From Paenibacillus sp. (GTDB taxonomy: Bacteria; Bacillota; Bacilli; Paenibacillales; YIM-B00363): 64,000 bases of DNA. Of this stretch, positions 45,858 to 54,144 are shown one piece after another; position 1 is the stretch's first letter, and every line of letters starts with the position of its first letter. Position numbers and translations under genes: made by a program. Where the stretch lies: assembly GCF_031177825.1 (NCBI RefSeq), contig NZ_JAPSKE010000006.1, positions 1 to 64,000 of the forward strand, in the 5' to 3' direction. Below the pieces are notes generated by a model. It was not told where the DNA came from and ran no database searches. It was given only the letters and a program-made list of their open reading frames with translations.

Positions 45858-46616
45858 TCAGCCTCCGGAGCTGCCGAAGATGGCCATCCATTGCTGCCAA
45901 ATAGCGAACCGGCTCCCGTCCCACTGCAGCGTATTGATCACGTAGCCGAACGAATCCGCGTTGTACAGGCCGGTGATGCGTTGGTACGCCTGAATTTCAT
46001 ACCGGCCGTCCCGATCCATGTCGACCGGATAAAAGCCGCTCACCCCGTTCGCGTTGCCCTGGACCGGCTTGATCAGCTTGCCGTTCGCGTCGTACAGCTG
46101 CGACAAGTAGTCGGCGCCCCGCCCGCTGATGTCGATGAGGTAGTCGGTCTTCGTCGCTAAGCTCGAGACCTTCAACTTGTAGCCGTCCATATATTGAACG
46201 GTGTACCGGTTCTGTTCGTTGTACGTATTAAAGTCGAACAGCTTGCGCGCCTGATTGTGCACGAACGAAAAGACATAGTCGAACGTGAACGCCCCCGAGC
46301 CCCCGGAATCGATCGCGACCAGGATGTCCTTGACGCCGTCTTTGGTGAAGTCGCCGAGGAACACCGTCGGATTGTAGCCCGAGTTGGCATTCGGGACGAG
46401 CTTGATCGTGTATACTCGTTTGGTCGCGCCGTCTTGAATGTTGACGGTCACGTTTTGGAGGTAAGGGCTCCCTTGCTCCGCCGACGCATCCGCCGTCAAA
46501 TAGACGTAATCCGGCACGCCGTCGCCGTTCACATCCCCGTACGCGCTGCTTGCGACCACTTGCTGACGATAAAACCCGTAATAGGGATAAACTCCATAGT
46601 AGGAAGTTGCGTCCAT
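45858..46616 (-). CDS. FG-GAP/VCBS-like repeat protein
   Basis: 252 residues without signal peptide. Three blade-like repeats with calcium-loop patterns: GDVNGDGVPDYVYL, GDFTKDGVKDILVAI and VDMDRDGRYEIQAY, as in integrin-like FG-GAP/VCBS propellers. The N-terminus is Tyr-rich (SYYGVYPYYGFYRQQ). ATG 46616 lies 11 bases after GGAG; GTG 46628 would overlap the SD. Such proteins occur in Paenibacillaceae genomes without a known role; spore or surface association is possible. Confidence 0.72.
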   Translation of the reverse strand: MDATSYYGVYPYYGFYRQQVVASSAYGDVNGDGVPDYVYLTADASAEQGSPYLQNVTVNIQDGATKRVYTIKLVPNANSGYNPTVFLGDFTKDGVKDILVAIDSGGSGAFTFDYVFSFVHNQARKLFDFNTYNEQNRYTVQYMDGYKLKVSSLATKTDYLIDISGRGADYLSQLYDANGKLIKPVQGNANGVSGFYPVDMDRDGRYEIQAYQRITGLYNADSFGYVINTLQWDGSRFAIWQQWMAIFGSSGG

Positions 46617-46706
46617 GTTTCGCCACACTCCAGTAGATAATTGTTACGGCCATTGTATGCGCCTGTGGGCGAATGGTGCCGTCTTGAACCGGCGAACGAG
46701 AAGATG

Positions 46707-46735
46707 TGGTCATCGCTCGCACGACATGGTATAGT
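46707..46735 (+). promoter_or_regulatory. Predicted promoter of the Rpn nuclease gene
   Basis: TGGTCA, 17 bases, TATAGT; four of six and five of six matches to the sigma-A boxes. Transcription would start about 105 bp before the chosen ATG, leaving room for the leader hairpin at 46749-46785. Confidence 0.45.
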
Positions 46736-46748
46736 CGAATCAATGGAT

Positions 46749-46785
46749 GAAGCACATCCTTTCCGTTCGCGGGAGGATGTGCTTC
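46749..46785 (+). promoter_or_regulatory. Strong leader hairpin before the Rpn nuclease gene
   Basis: Perfect 12-bp stem GAAGCACATCCT / AGGATGTGCTTC with a 13-base loop, followed by TTTGCATTTT. It lies between the predicted promoter and the gene. It looks like an attenuator or transcription terminator in the leader. Confidence 0.55.
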
Positions 46786-46850
46786 TTTGCATTTTCGCTC
46801 CGAACGAAGGGGTCTGCCCGACATCCAAACTCGAGAAGGAGCGTGTTATA

Positions 46851-47783
46851 ATGAAGGAAAGCATGACGAAGCTAACGTCCGCTATGGTACGCAGGATGAA
46901 TCCGAAGAATGATTTCATCTTCCAGAAGCTGTTCGGGGAAGAGGAGTCCAAAGAGAGCTTGATCAGCCTATTGAATGCGATCCTCGGCCTCGAAGGCGAG
47001 AAGCGCATCCGCGATGTGCAAGTGAAAGAAAACAAGCAACTGAACAAAAAGATGGCCGACGATAAGACGGGACGCCTAGACATCTTTGCGGAATCCGACG
47101 ATCAAGTGCTATACGATATCGAGATGCAGCTTACCGACCAACGGAATATGGCGCGGCGCTCCCTTTTCTACATGAGTAAGATGTACATCGGATCGGTAAA
47201 GCAGGGGGACGATTACAGCAAGCTGAAGCGCACGGTGACGATCAATCTGCTGGACTTCAGGTTGTTTCAAGAGCGCGAGGCGTTCCATACCACTTTTCAC
47301 CTCTATGATGATCGAGATAAGACCTTGTTGCTGACCGACGCGTTCGAGGTGCATTTTCTGGAACTTCCTAAATTCGAGAGGATGGAGAAGGATATGAGCA
47401 ATCCATTGCATCGCTGGCTGCTGTATCTGACGGAACACATGCCGGAGCATGAACGGCAAGAGCTGATCGAGAGAGACCCGGATCTGAAGAAAACCGAAGA
47501 GCTCTTGCTCCGCTTAAGCGGCGACGAAGAGACGTATCGGTTGTATGAAGCCCGGGAACATTCGCTCATGGAACGAAACAGCCTCATTGCGGACGGAGTC
47601 GCGAAAGGGCTGGAGGAAGGCTTGGAGAAGGGTATGGAGAAGGGCATGGAGAAAGGCATGGAACAAGGTAAGATCGATGTGGCGAAGAACATGTTGGAAA
47701 AGGGTTTCGAGCTTCCGCTGATCGCCGAACTCACCGGCATGGACATTGAACAGGTTCGGGCCATCCGCGAAACCAATACTTAA
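46851..47783 (+). CDS. Rpn/PD-(D/E)XK nuclease family transposase-like protein
   Basis: 310 residues. N-terminal RMNPKNDFIFQKLFGEEESKESLISLLNAIL, then GRLDIFAE...YDIEMQ carrying the acidic residues of the PD-(D/E)XK nuclease core, then a helical region. Near the C-terminus is the E/G/K/M pentapeptide run (GLEKGMEKGMEKGMEQGK) typical of Rpn/PDDEXK_2 proteins. ATG 46851 is nine bases after AGAAGGAGCG. The family promotes RecA-independent recombination in E. coli and some members act in phage defence. The DNA repeat at about 47608-47670 is the coding source of the pentapeptides and can vary in copy number. Confidence 0.85.
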   Translation: MKESMTKLTSAMVRRMNPKNDFIFQKLFGEEESKESLISLLNAILGLEGEKRIRDVQVKENKQLNKKMADDKTGRLDIFAESDDQVLYDIEMQLTDQRNMARRSLFYMSKMYIGSVKQGDDYSKLKRTVTINLLDFRLFQEREAFHTTFHLYDDRDKTLLLTDAFEVHFLELPKFERMEKDMSNPLHRWLLYLTEHMPEHERQELIERDPDLKKTEELLLRLSGDEETYRLYEAREHSLMERNSLIADGVAKGLEEGLEKGMEKGMEKGMEQGKIDVAKNMLEKGFELPLIAELTGMDIEQVRAIRETNT

Positions 47784-47790
47784 TAATGAA

Positions 47791-47815
47791 GAAAACCACC
47801 CGATGGGTGGTTTTC
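47791..47815. terminator. Bidirectional terminator
   Basis: Perfect 11-bp stem GAAAACCACCC / GGGTGGTTTTC with loop GAT, T-rich on both strands, between the nuclease stop (47783) and the end of the opposing SLH gene (47822). Confidence 0.9.
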
Positions 47816-47821
47816 TGTCGT

Positions 47822-49084
47822 TCAGTTCAAGCTGTCCAGCGCTTCCTCGATGGCTGGGCTTAACGTATACGTGTTGATGATCGTCTGGAGGGATTCGGCG
47901 CGCGTCGCGCCCGCATGCGGGTCAAAGCGTTGTTCCGTTTTCCCTGTGAAAATGCCCAATGCCGCTGCCTTCTTAATCGCCTCCGCGCCATACGCGCCGT
48001 CCAAATCGCTGAAGGCTACATCCGATGTATCGCGGTTCAAGATATAAGCATTCAGTACCCGAGTGATCATGAGGGCCATCTCTTGGCGCGTGATCGTCTT
48101 TTCCGGACGGAGCGTGCCATCCTCGTAACCGGTCATGACGCCGACGGCTACCAGCTGCTTCAGGTTATCGGAAGACCAATGCCCCTCGATATCGCTGTAT
48201 GCCGCGAAATCTTCCTCGTTGATCTCCACGTTCCTTTTCGCCATGTCCACGAAGCCTCTATCGATCATCGCCGCGAACTCCGCTCGCGTAATGACCGCAT
48301 CCGGCTCGAAGCCGCCGTTCGGATACCCGTGAATGACGCCGAGCTTGGTCAGCTTCTCGACGTTCGAGATGGACCAGTGTTCCCCGATATCATTGTATTG
48401 GATGGCTGCGAATTGTCCGCCGGTCTCTAGGATTTCCGCCGTTCTCGCTTGAACGCCGGCAATGACGTTGCTGTCCGCGCGAACGACTTGGCTTCTAAAG
48501 ATATCGTTCGGGTCTTGCGGAATTTCTCCGGCTTTTACAGGTTGCTGCGCATTCGGCTGTTCAGGCGTCTTCGGCACCGTTGGCGTCGTAGGCGTCGTCG
48601 GCGGCGTACCCGTCGTCGGTTCGCTTCCGCCGCTGCTTCCGCCCGAGCCGTCGTCGGAGTCTCCGGAATCGTCGACAGCTACCGTCTGCGCGAGCGGTGC
48701 GGAGGTGCTGCCCTCAAACTCGGCATCTCCGCTGTACGTTACGGTGATGGGGTGCGTCCCTACCGCGAAATGCGTCGTCGAGTAGGTTGCGGCGCCCACC
48801 GTCATCGGAACGGTATTCAGTACCGTGCCGCCGTCCATGAAGGTCAAGGTGCCCGTCGGCGTGCCGGAGGTTCCCGTCACCGTCGCGCGAATCGTTACGG
48901 ACTGACCTACCGTAGACGGGTTTCGCGTACTTGTGACAGTCGTCGTCGTGGCCTTCTTAGGTACAGCTTCGGTTACGACTTGGGATACCGGCGCAGATGT
49001 ACTTGTACCTAACGCCCCATCGCCGCTGTATACCGCCGTAATTGGATGCGTGCCGATGCTCAAATCCGAGACGGCATAAGTCGC
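47822..49084 (-). pseudogene. SLH-domain surface protein, 3' part (gene split by mobile element)
   Basis: Reads in from the element boundary as TYAVSDLSIGTHPITAVYSGDG, the second half of a bacterial Ig-like domain. One complete Ig-like domain follows (ATTTTVTSTRNPSTVGQSVTIRATVTG...), then a Ser/Gly/Pro/Thr linker and three SLH domains (IGEHWSISNVEKLTKLGVIHGYPNG; IEGHWSSDNLKQLVAVGVMTGYEDG; a third, less canonical, from AFSDLDGAYGAEAI). SLH domains bind pyruvylated cell-wall polymer, so the intact protein was wall-attached. The upstream part is at 52497-53679. The internal ATG at 49063 could give a leaderless fragment but has no secretion signal. Confidence 0.85.
49080..49084 (+). repeat. Target site duplication, left
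   Basis: GTCGC, identical to 52497-52501. If the TIR is taken to start three bases further in, a 7-bp duplication AGTCGCT is equally possible. Confidence 0.8.
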
Positions 49085-49110
49085 TGACGAGAGAAAATAA
49101 AGTTCTTTAA
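49085..49110 (+). repeat. Terminal inverted repeat, left
   Basis: Starts TGACGAGAGAAAATAAAG and ends TTCTTTAA. It matches the inverted right end at 23 of 26 positions. Confidence 0.85.
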
Positions 49111-49253
49111 CTGAAAATAGAGTTCTTTAATTGAAATAATGTGGAGGGCATCAATGTTAGCTAGCCACGGCATGACCGAAGATGGCCGAAGTGCTCGGGA
49201 GCGACTCCGGCTTCTTCACGGCTCACTTGACGTTTGTTACGATCCGGCGGTCC

Positions 49254-50696
49254 TTAAACGTTTCGTTTTCGCGGTAAAAATAAGGCAACTACCGCGCCGA
49301 GAAGGATTCCAATGGCCGTCAGATAAATCGCTGTCCGTTCACCTGCGGCGATGGCTTCAAGTAGTACGTCACCCTTCTGTCCTTGAATGCCCGAATAAGC
49401 CACAGCGATGAGAATGGCAAGGCCCACGGCGTTGCCGATGTTTAGCGTGGTCGAAGCAATTCCGGATGCCACGCCTTGATTCTCTTCGGGTACGCCGCTG
49501 GATGCGGCGACCCACATACCGGTCCACGTTATCCCTTGCCCAATGCCGGAAATAATGAGCCCCGGAACGATGCTGAGGTAACTGCTGTCGACATGCGCGC
49601 CAATCGGAATCAGCAACGTACCGGTGGCGCCGATGAGCATGCCGATAAGCAGAGTACTTCGTGTTTCTAAACGGGTAGCTAGACGTTCGCCGATCTGAGT
49701 ACCCGCGGCAATAGCCAAAGAAGGGATGAGAAAGGCGAGTCCGGTTATCAGAGCGCTGTATCCGTGCACGTTCTGAAAGAGGATCGTGAGAAAATACGGC
49801 AGAGCACCGAAAGTTCCCATAAAAATGAACGTGATGATGACGCCTGCAACCAGACTGCGATTGTGAAAGAGATGCAGCGGCATTAAAGGATCGGCGCTTC
49901 GTGCCTGAATAACGGCAAAGACTGCTAGGAGTATTAGGGAAAGGATGCCGCAAACCATGATACTCAAAGATGTCCATCCGAATTCGGGTCCCTGCACAAG
50001 AACATAAACCAGGAGGGTCGCGCCTGCGGTCACCGTAACGGCACCAGGTACATCAAAGCGGCGCTTGCGTTCCCTTGCCGCATCGCGAGGGATAAGAAAC
50101 ACGGCAGCCAGCGCAACAATTCCCGCAAGCGGCACATTGACATAGAAGACGGCTTCCCAGCCGAATGCATCAGTCAGCAATCCGCCTAGCAGCGATCCGA
50201 TTGTCAGTCCGCTGGCACCGGCGCCCCCCCATACGGCAAGCGCGCGATTCCTGCGCGGCCCCTCCTCAAACAATCGGTTGATGAGCGACAATGTAGCAGG
50301 GAACAGAAACGCGGCACCAACGCCTTGAATGGCGCGGGCGATGATAATGACGAGCGAGTTCCAAGCGAGTCCGCCGAGTAAAGACGAAAGCGCGTAGAGG
50401 AGCAGAGCGAAAACAAACATGCGCTTATGTCCGAGCAAATCGGCTGCACGTCCCCCAAGTAGCAGGAAGCCTCCGCAAAAAATCGTATACGCGCTTACCA
50501 CCCACTGCAACGATTGCTTTGAAAACCCGAGCGCATGGCCGATTTCCGGGAGTGCGACGAAAACGATATTGATGTCCAGCGAGTAGATGAGTTGGGCCAA
50601 GGCGAGCAGAGCCAGGATCCATCCTAGGGCTCGCTGTTTGACACCTGGTACTTCCGGTGTTGCGGCTTGAATCCGGACTTGCGGATCGGAAGACAT
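49254..50696 (-). CDS. DHA2-family MFS multidrug efflux transporter
   Basis: 480 residues with 14 predicted spans (EmrB/QacA type). Motifs: LDINIVFVALPEIG in span 1, GGRAADLLGHKRMF (motif A), ARAIQGVGAAFLFPATLSLI and the antiporter motif region WGGAGASGLTIGSLLGGLL. ATG 50696 is nine bases after GGGAG; ATG 50714 is also in frame. It is divergent from the ArsR-type regulator, whose operators lie in the shared 100-bp promoter region, so it is probably induced by the pump substrate. It is cargo of the mobile element. Confidence 0.9.
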   Translation of the reverse strand: MSSDPQVRIQAATPEVPGVKQRALGWILALLALAQLIYSLDINIVFVALPEIGHALGFSKQSLQWVVSAYTIFCGGFLLLGGRAADLLGHKRMFVFALLLYALSSLLGGLAWNSLVIIIARAIQGVGAAFLFPATLSLINRLFEEGPRRNRALAVWGGAGASGLTIGSLLGGLLTDAFGWEAVFYVNVPLAGIVALAAVFLIPRDAARERKRRFDVPGAVTVTAGATLLVYVLVQGPEFGWTSLSIMVCGILSLILLAVFAVIQARSADPLMPLHLFHNRSLVAGVIITFIFMGTFGALPYFLTILFQNVHGYSALITGLAFLIPSLAIAAGTQIGERLATRLETRSTLLIGMLIGATGTLLIPIGAHVDSSYLSIVPGLIISGIGQGITWTGMWVAASSGVPEENQGVASGIASTTLNIGNAVGLAILIAVAYSGIQGQKGDVLLEAIAAGERTAIYLTAIGILLGAVVALFLPRKRNV

Positions 50697-50712
50697 TCTG
50701 AACCACTCCCAC

Positions 50713-50732
50713 ATTTCAAGATATTTTGAAAT
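50713..50732. promoter_or_regulatory. ArsR-family operator 1
   Basis: ATTTCAA-N6-TTGAAAT palindrome with 7-bp arms, 17 bp before the pump start codon. The second copy is centred 36 bp away. Confidence 0.65.
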
Positions 50733-50748
50733 ATTATGAGGCGATTAT

Positions 50749-50768
50749 ATTTCAAATAAATTTGAAAT
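50749..50768. promoter_or_regulatory. ArsR-family operator 2
   Basis: Same ATTTCAA-N6-TTGAAAT pattern, here with perfect 9-bp arms (ATTTCAAAT / ATTTGAAAT). It overlaps the -35 box of the regulator gene, so binding would autorepress. Confidence 0.7.
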
Positions 50769-50790
50769 GTCAAGGGTGTGGTGATATAAT
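50762..50790 (+). promoter_or_regulatory. Sigma-A promoter of the ArsR-type regulator
   Basis: TTGAAA, 17 bases, TATAAT: near-consensus. The -10 box ends six bases before the ATG at 50797, so the transcript would start at or beside the start codon (leaderless). Confidence 0.75.
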
Positions 50791-50796
50791 TTTTAC

Positions 50797-51120
50797 ATGA
50801 GACCAAATGATGAAATGGCGTTAGCCAACGCAGCTAAAGTGCTTAGCGATCCGATTCGGCTAAAAATAATGATGCTTCTCAAAGAGGGCAGGCGTGAGAT
50901 CTATCAGGCGCCAATCTGTTCGAATTTTGCCAATGCCATCTGCCCGGAAGATCTTAAGCTCGGTTTGGGTGATATTTCGTCGTCAAAACTTTCGTATCAT
51001 TTAAAGGAGCTAAAGGAAGAAGGATTCATTCAAGAATGTAGGGAGGGAAAGCGGATTTATTATCTCTTGAATCCCGAACGGATTAAAAGTTTAGTCGAAT
51101 CGTTATACGGGTTGTTCTAG
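50797..51120 (+). CDS. ArsR-family winged-helix transcriptional regulator
   Basis: 107 residues. Winged helix with AKVLSDPIRLKIMMLLKEG, recognition helix region SSSKLSYHLKELKEEGFI and wing CREGKRIYYLLNPE. An insert between helices holds Cys41 and Cys49 (ICSNFANAICPE), not the usual ELCVCDL metal site, so a thiol- or ligand-responsive trigger is possible (inference). No SD precedes the ATG; see the adjoining promoter. A second ATG at 50815 is in frame. It likely represses both itself and the divergent pump. Confidence 0.85.
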   Translation: MRPNDEMALANAAKVLSDPIRLKIMMLLKEGRREIYQAPICSNFANAICPEDLKLGLGDISSSKLSYHLKELKEEGFIQECREGKRIYYLLNPERIKSLVESLYGLF

Positions 51121-51468
51121 TTTGTTGTTGGTCGGCTTTTGAGGCGTTCTGAGGAGTCGGAGTACCTTGACAAAGCTGGATGTATTCATTAGAGTCCATA
51201 CGGGAGATGTTTGAAAGGGGCCTCGCGGAACAATGTGGACTTCCTTGTAATGGTTACCTATATCGGATCGTCCGTCTTGGTATTGTGACAATTGGTCACA
51301 TGCCTCGTTTGCTGTGTCGATCTGCAACCATTCAAGGGACGCGAGAGACTGTTTGAAAAAACCGGTCGCGGATACTTGATGTATCCGTTTTTTTGTTGTT
51401 GACCGGAGAAAATACCATCTCCAGTACTCATACAGTTAACTCGCTCCCTCATAAAACGGAGGAATCGA
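51121..51468. other. Intergenic region between regulator and SDR gene
   Basis: 348 bp without a credible gene. It holds a 6-bp-arm palindrome TGTGAC-AATTG-GTCACA at 51284-51300 and a terminator at 51369-51394. GGAGG lies seven bases before the SDR start. No clear promoter for the SDR gene was found. Confidence 0.6.
51369..51394 (+). terminator. Rho-independent terminator
   Basis: CGGATAC / GTATCCG stem, 5-base loop and seven Ts. Confidence 0.85.
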
Positions 51469-52267
51469 ATGAACAAATTACATGGAAAAACTGTGATTGT
51501 TACAGGCGCAAGCCGCCCCGGCGGCATTGGGGCTGCCGTGTGCCGCGCGTTAGCCCAAGAAGGCGCAAACGTATTTTTTACGCATTTGTACGATTACGAT
51601 AAAACCGAGAATCCGGGAGATGCGGATAAGAATTGGCCGGACCTCTTTGTCGGGGAGCTTCGCGCCTATGGTATACGGGCAGCACATATGGAACTGGATT
51701 TAACAGATCCGGCGTCCCCTTCCCGACTGCTAGAAGCTGCCCGACTGGCTGTCGGACTGCCGACCATTCTCGTCAACAACGCCGCTTACAGCGTCTCTGC
51801 AGATTTTCGACAAATAAACGCTTCGCTGATCGATGCGCACTGTGCCGTGAACATTAAGGTACGTTTATGTTATCAATTGCTCGTATGCTGGAAGCTGAGC
51901 AGACCGTAAAGTTCTACCCCTATCTTGAAGCCGAACAATACGGTCGAATCATCAACCTCACATCGGGTCAAGGAAAAGGGCCGATGCCGGGGAATCTCGC
52001 TTATGCCGCTACGAAAGGAGCCGTCTCTACTTTCACAGAATGTCTGGCGGTAGAACTGGCACCACTGCACATTACAGTGAATGCGGTTGATCCAGGAGCC
52101 ACTGATTCCGGTTGGATGCCGGAAGAGGTGAAACGTTCACTGCTGCCACAGTTCCCATGGGCAGGATCGGTCTACCTGAAGATGTAGCTCGTTTAATTGT
52201 TTTCTTGGCGAGCGATGATTCCCAATGGATTACCGGACAAATCATCCATTCTAGGGGCGGATTCTAA
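51469..52267 (+). pseudogene. SDR-family oxidoreductase with two frameshifts
   Basis: Reads as one ~265-residue short-chain dehydrogenase over three frames. Frame one has the NAD(P) loop VTGASRPGGIGAAV and VNNAAYS. After a one-base loss near 51860 the second frame gives [10 protein letters not shown]...[11 protein letters not shown]... and the active-site YAATK. After another shift near 52155 the third gives [35 protein letters not shown]-stop. The order and motifs are those of 3-oxoacyl-ACP-reductase-like SDRs. SD GGAGG is before ATG 51469. Truncated products lack the catalytic Tyr, so the gene is presumably dead unless these are sequencing errors. Confidence 0.85.
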
Positions 52268-52442
52268 GTAAGGCAACTTTGCGGAGGCCATTGGAAAAGT
52301 AACGACTTTGTGGAGAGATCGGCGGGAGTAGTTAGCAAGTGGCATCGGTAAACAACTTTATTTTCAAGATAAAGCGGTGGATACATCGCGATTATTGAAT
52401 CATTAAACAACTTTAATTTTATGCCGGCAGTTTGAACGCAAC

Positions 52443-52472
52443 AAAAAAACGCACTAGATCAATAAGTGCGTT
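52443..52472 (-). terminator. Terminator inside the right end of the element (minus strand)
   Basis: On the minus strand AACGCACT / AGTGCGTT stem followed by a run of seven Ts. It stops transcription entering the element from the interrupted surface-protein gene. Confidence 0.75.
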
Positions 52473-52496
52473 AAAGAACGTTATTTTCTCTCACCA
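52471..52496 (-). repeat. Terminal inverted repeat, right
   Basis: Reads inward on the minus strand as TGGTGAGAGAAAATAACG and ends TTCTTTAA. Followed by the target duplication GTCGC at 52497-52501. Confidence 0.85.
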
Positions 52497-53679
52497 GTCG
52501 CTTGTCCTACCGTGAGCGGAGCGCTGCCCAATACCGACTCGCCGTTCTTAAACGTGACCGTCCCCGTCGGCGAGGCCGTAACCGGGGAATTCGACGGTTT
52601 CGACACGGTCGCGGTAAAGACAACTTCTTGCCCTGCCGAGGCCGGATTCGCACTGCTCGCTAATGCCGTGGAGGTCGTAGCTTTACTTACGGAATAGACC
52701 AAGCCGCCTCCCCCGGCAAGCACCATCTGCCCTGGCAGGTCGATATTAATGGCGTGGATCGAGATTCTTCCGAAGCCATGATCGAATTCCGTCCAATTCC
52801 GAGCATCGGTCGAATAGAGAATCTGTCCGTACTCGGTGGAGACGACGTAATACCCGCGAGCATAGGTAACGCTGATAATATCGGCCATATCATAACTGAA
52901 GCCATAAGCTTCCCAGGTTTCCCCGCCGTCGTCGGAGATCGTGAACGTATTGTTCATCCCGACAGCCATCATCGGGCTGCCGTCGGCCGGGACCGTTACG
53001 TCCTCCAAGTGCTGACTCGACCCGGAATCTCTTTGGGTCCACGTAACGCCGTCCGTCGAGGTCGCGATCAGACCGTACTCCCCGACGGCGACCATCGTGG
53101 TCCCGTTCGTTCTGATTTTATTGAAACGCTTGTTCTCCAGCGCAGGACCTTGAACCGCAATGTGTTGCCAGGATTCGCCGTCGTCGTTCAGTTTGAAGAT
53201 TCTACCGAGCTGCGGCATCGTGGCCATCTCGTAGCCTGCCGCATAATAAGACCCGTTGAAGTAAGTCACGCTTGCCATGGACGGCCCATATCCCGGGTAA
53301 TCGATCTCTTTATCATACGATTCCAATGCCCGCGTGGTCGTATCCCAAAGAAGATAACCTCCCGAACCTGTCATGGAGAGGAAGTTCCCGTTGCCGTCGC
53401 CGGCCGTGTCCCTCTGGGTATTGTTACCGTACAGTCGCTTCCAGCTCGATCCGCCATCGTCGGAGTATACCCGGTTGGACCTTCCGGTCAGGTAGAAGAT
53501 CCCGTCCTCGTAATTAATGTTGGCAAACCCTACGGAGCCGAGGTAATCATGCTTCGTGAGGACGATGCCCTCCAGCGGGTTCGGGCTTGCGTCTGCGCTT
53601 GCCGGGGTTCCCGATACTAGTGTGGAAAAGGTGCCGCCGCGAGCAGCGCGGTCAATCGTTTCGTGTGTGTTCGAAACAT
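52497..53679 (-). pseudogene. Asp-box/Ig-like surface protein, 5' part (split by mobile element; frameshift in signal peptide)
   Basis: ATG 53679 (SD GGGGGAAG) begins MFRTHTKRLTALLAA, then a frame change near 53630 is needed to reach GTFSTLVSGTPASADASPNPLEG, the rest of the signal peptide. The mature part has five BNR/Asp-box-like repeats (SDDGGSSWKRL, NDDGESWQHI, STDGVTWTQRD, SDDGGETWEAY, STDARNWTEFD), a Ycf48/sialidase-type propeller, then half an Ig-like domain ending VGQAT at the element. It joins 47822-49084. Two independent lesions make it a pseudogene. Confidence 0.85.
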
Positions 53680-53819
53680 CGTGATGTCTTCCCCCTGAGG
53701 TTCGGTATGAGGTGGTAACAAGTACCTAGGTTGATAGAATACTACATCGGCGCTCGCGGAGCTATATAAATTTAAGTATGCTAACTATCTTCTTAATTAC
53801 TAGATTAACAACAATGATA

Positions 53820-54144
53820 CTAGCTTCGCTTCCGTTCGAAGGCGGCGACGGCCGTCGCGCACAGCCATGCGAAGGAGACCCAGCTGGAGATCTGGGACGC
53901 GCCGCGGAATCGCTCCGCCGACCAGTTCGTGTCGCCGAAGTTCAAGTGTAAGTAGGAGCTCGGGAGGCTGATGCCCTCCGGGTGAGGGATGAGGCTGACG
54001 ACATAATTGATGCTTGAGATGCAGCGTGACGAACAGCGAGAACAGCATCGGGACGAGCAGGCGGCGGAACAAGCTTACGCGGGATTTTCTGGCGACGAGC
54101 AGATAGACCACAACCAGTAGAAGCGCAATCGGCAGCAACGTCAT
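53820..54144 (-). pseudogene. Frameshifted paralogue of the small membrane protein
   Basis: Starts MTLLPIALLLVVVYLLVARKSRVSLFRRLLVPMLFSLFVTLHL. One extra base near 54010 ends the homology; in the next frame it continues as NYVVSLIPHPEGISLPSSYLHLNFGDTNWSAERFRGASQISSWVSFAWL to a stop at 53820. It aligns end to end with the intact protein at 45363-45686. Confidence 0.8.

Larger units (their letters stand above)
49085..52496. mobile_element. 3.4-kb cargo transposon without transposase, IS21-like ends
   Basis: Bounded by 26-bp imperfect inverted repeats starting TG..GAGAGAAAATAA and flanked by 5-bp direct repeats GTCGC. Deleting 49085-52496 plus one GTCGC joins GGACAAGCGAC to TTATGCC and restores ...VGQATYAVS... 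in frame. Inside are an efflux pump, an ArsR regulator and a frameshifted SDR gene, but no transposase. Near both ends there are additional copies of an AAAGTTNTTTAA-like motif (left 49099-49131; right about 52350-52425, inverted). TG/CA termini, a 5-bp duplication and multiple end repeats fit IS21-type transposition; family is inference. Confidence 0.85.

Noticed and set aside
47608-47670. Tandem 12-15-bp repeats considered as a minisatellite or mobile repeat
   Set aside because: They lie in frame in the Rpn gene and encode the E-G-M-E-K pentapeptide run common in this protein family.
49139-49411. 90-codon plus-strand ORF at the left end of the mobile element, considered as a transposase remnant
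   Set aside because: Its second half is the antisense of the efflux pump gene and the first ~40 residues match no transposase motif I know.
51284-51300. TGTGAC-N5-GTCACA palindrome considered as an Fnr/CRP-type site
   Set aside because: The half-site spacing is one base longer than the TGTGA-N6-TCACA consensus and no promoter is aligned with it.
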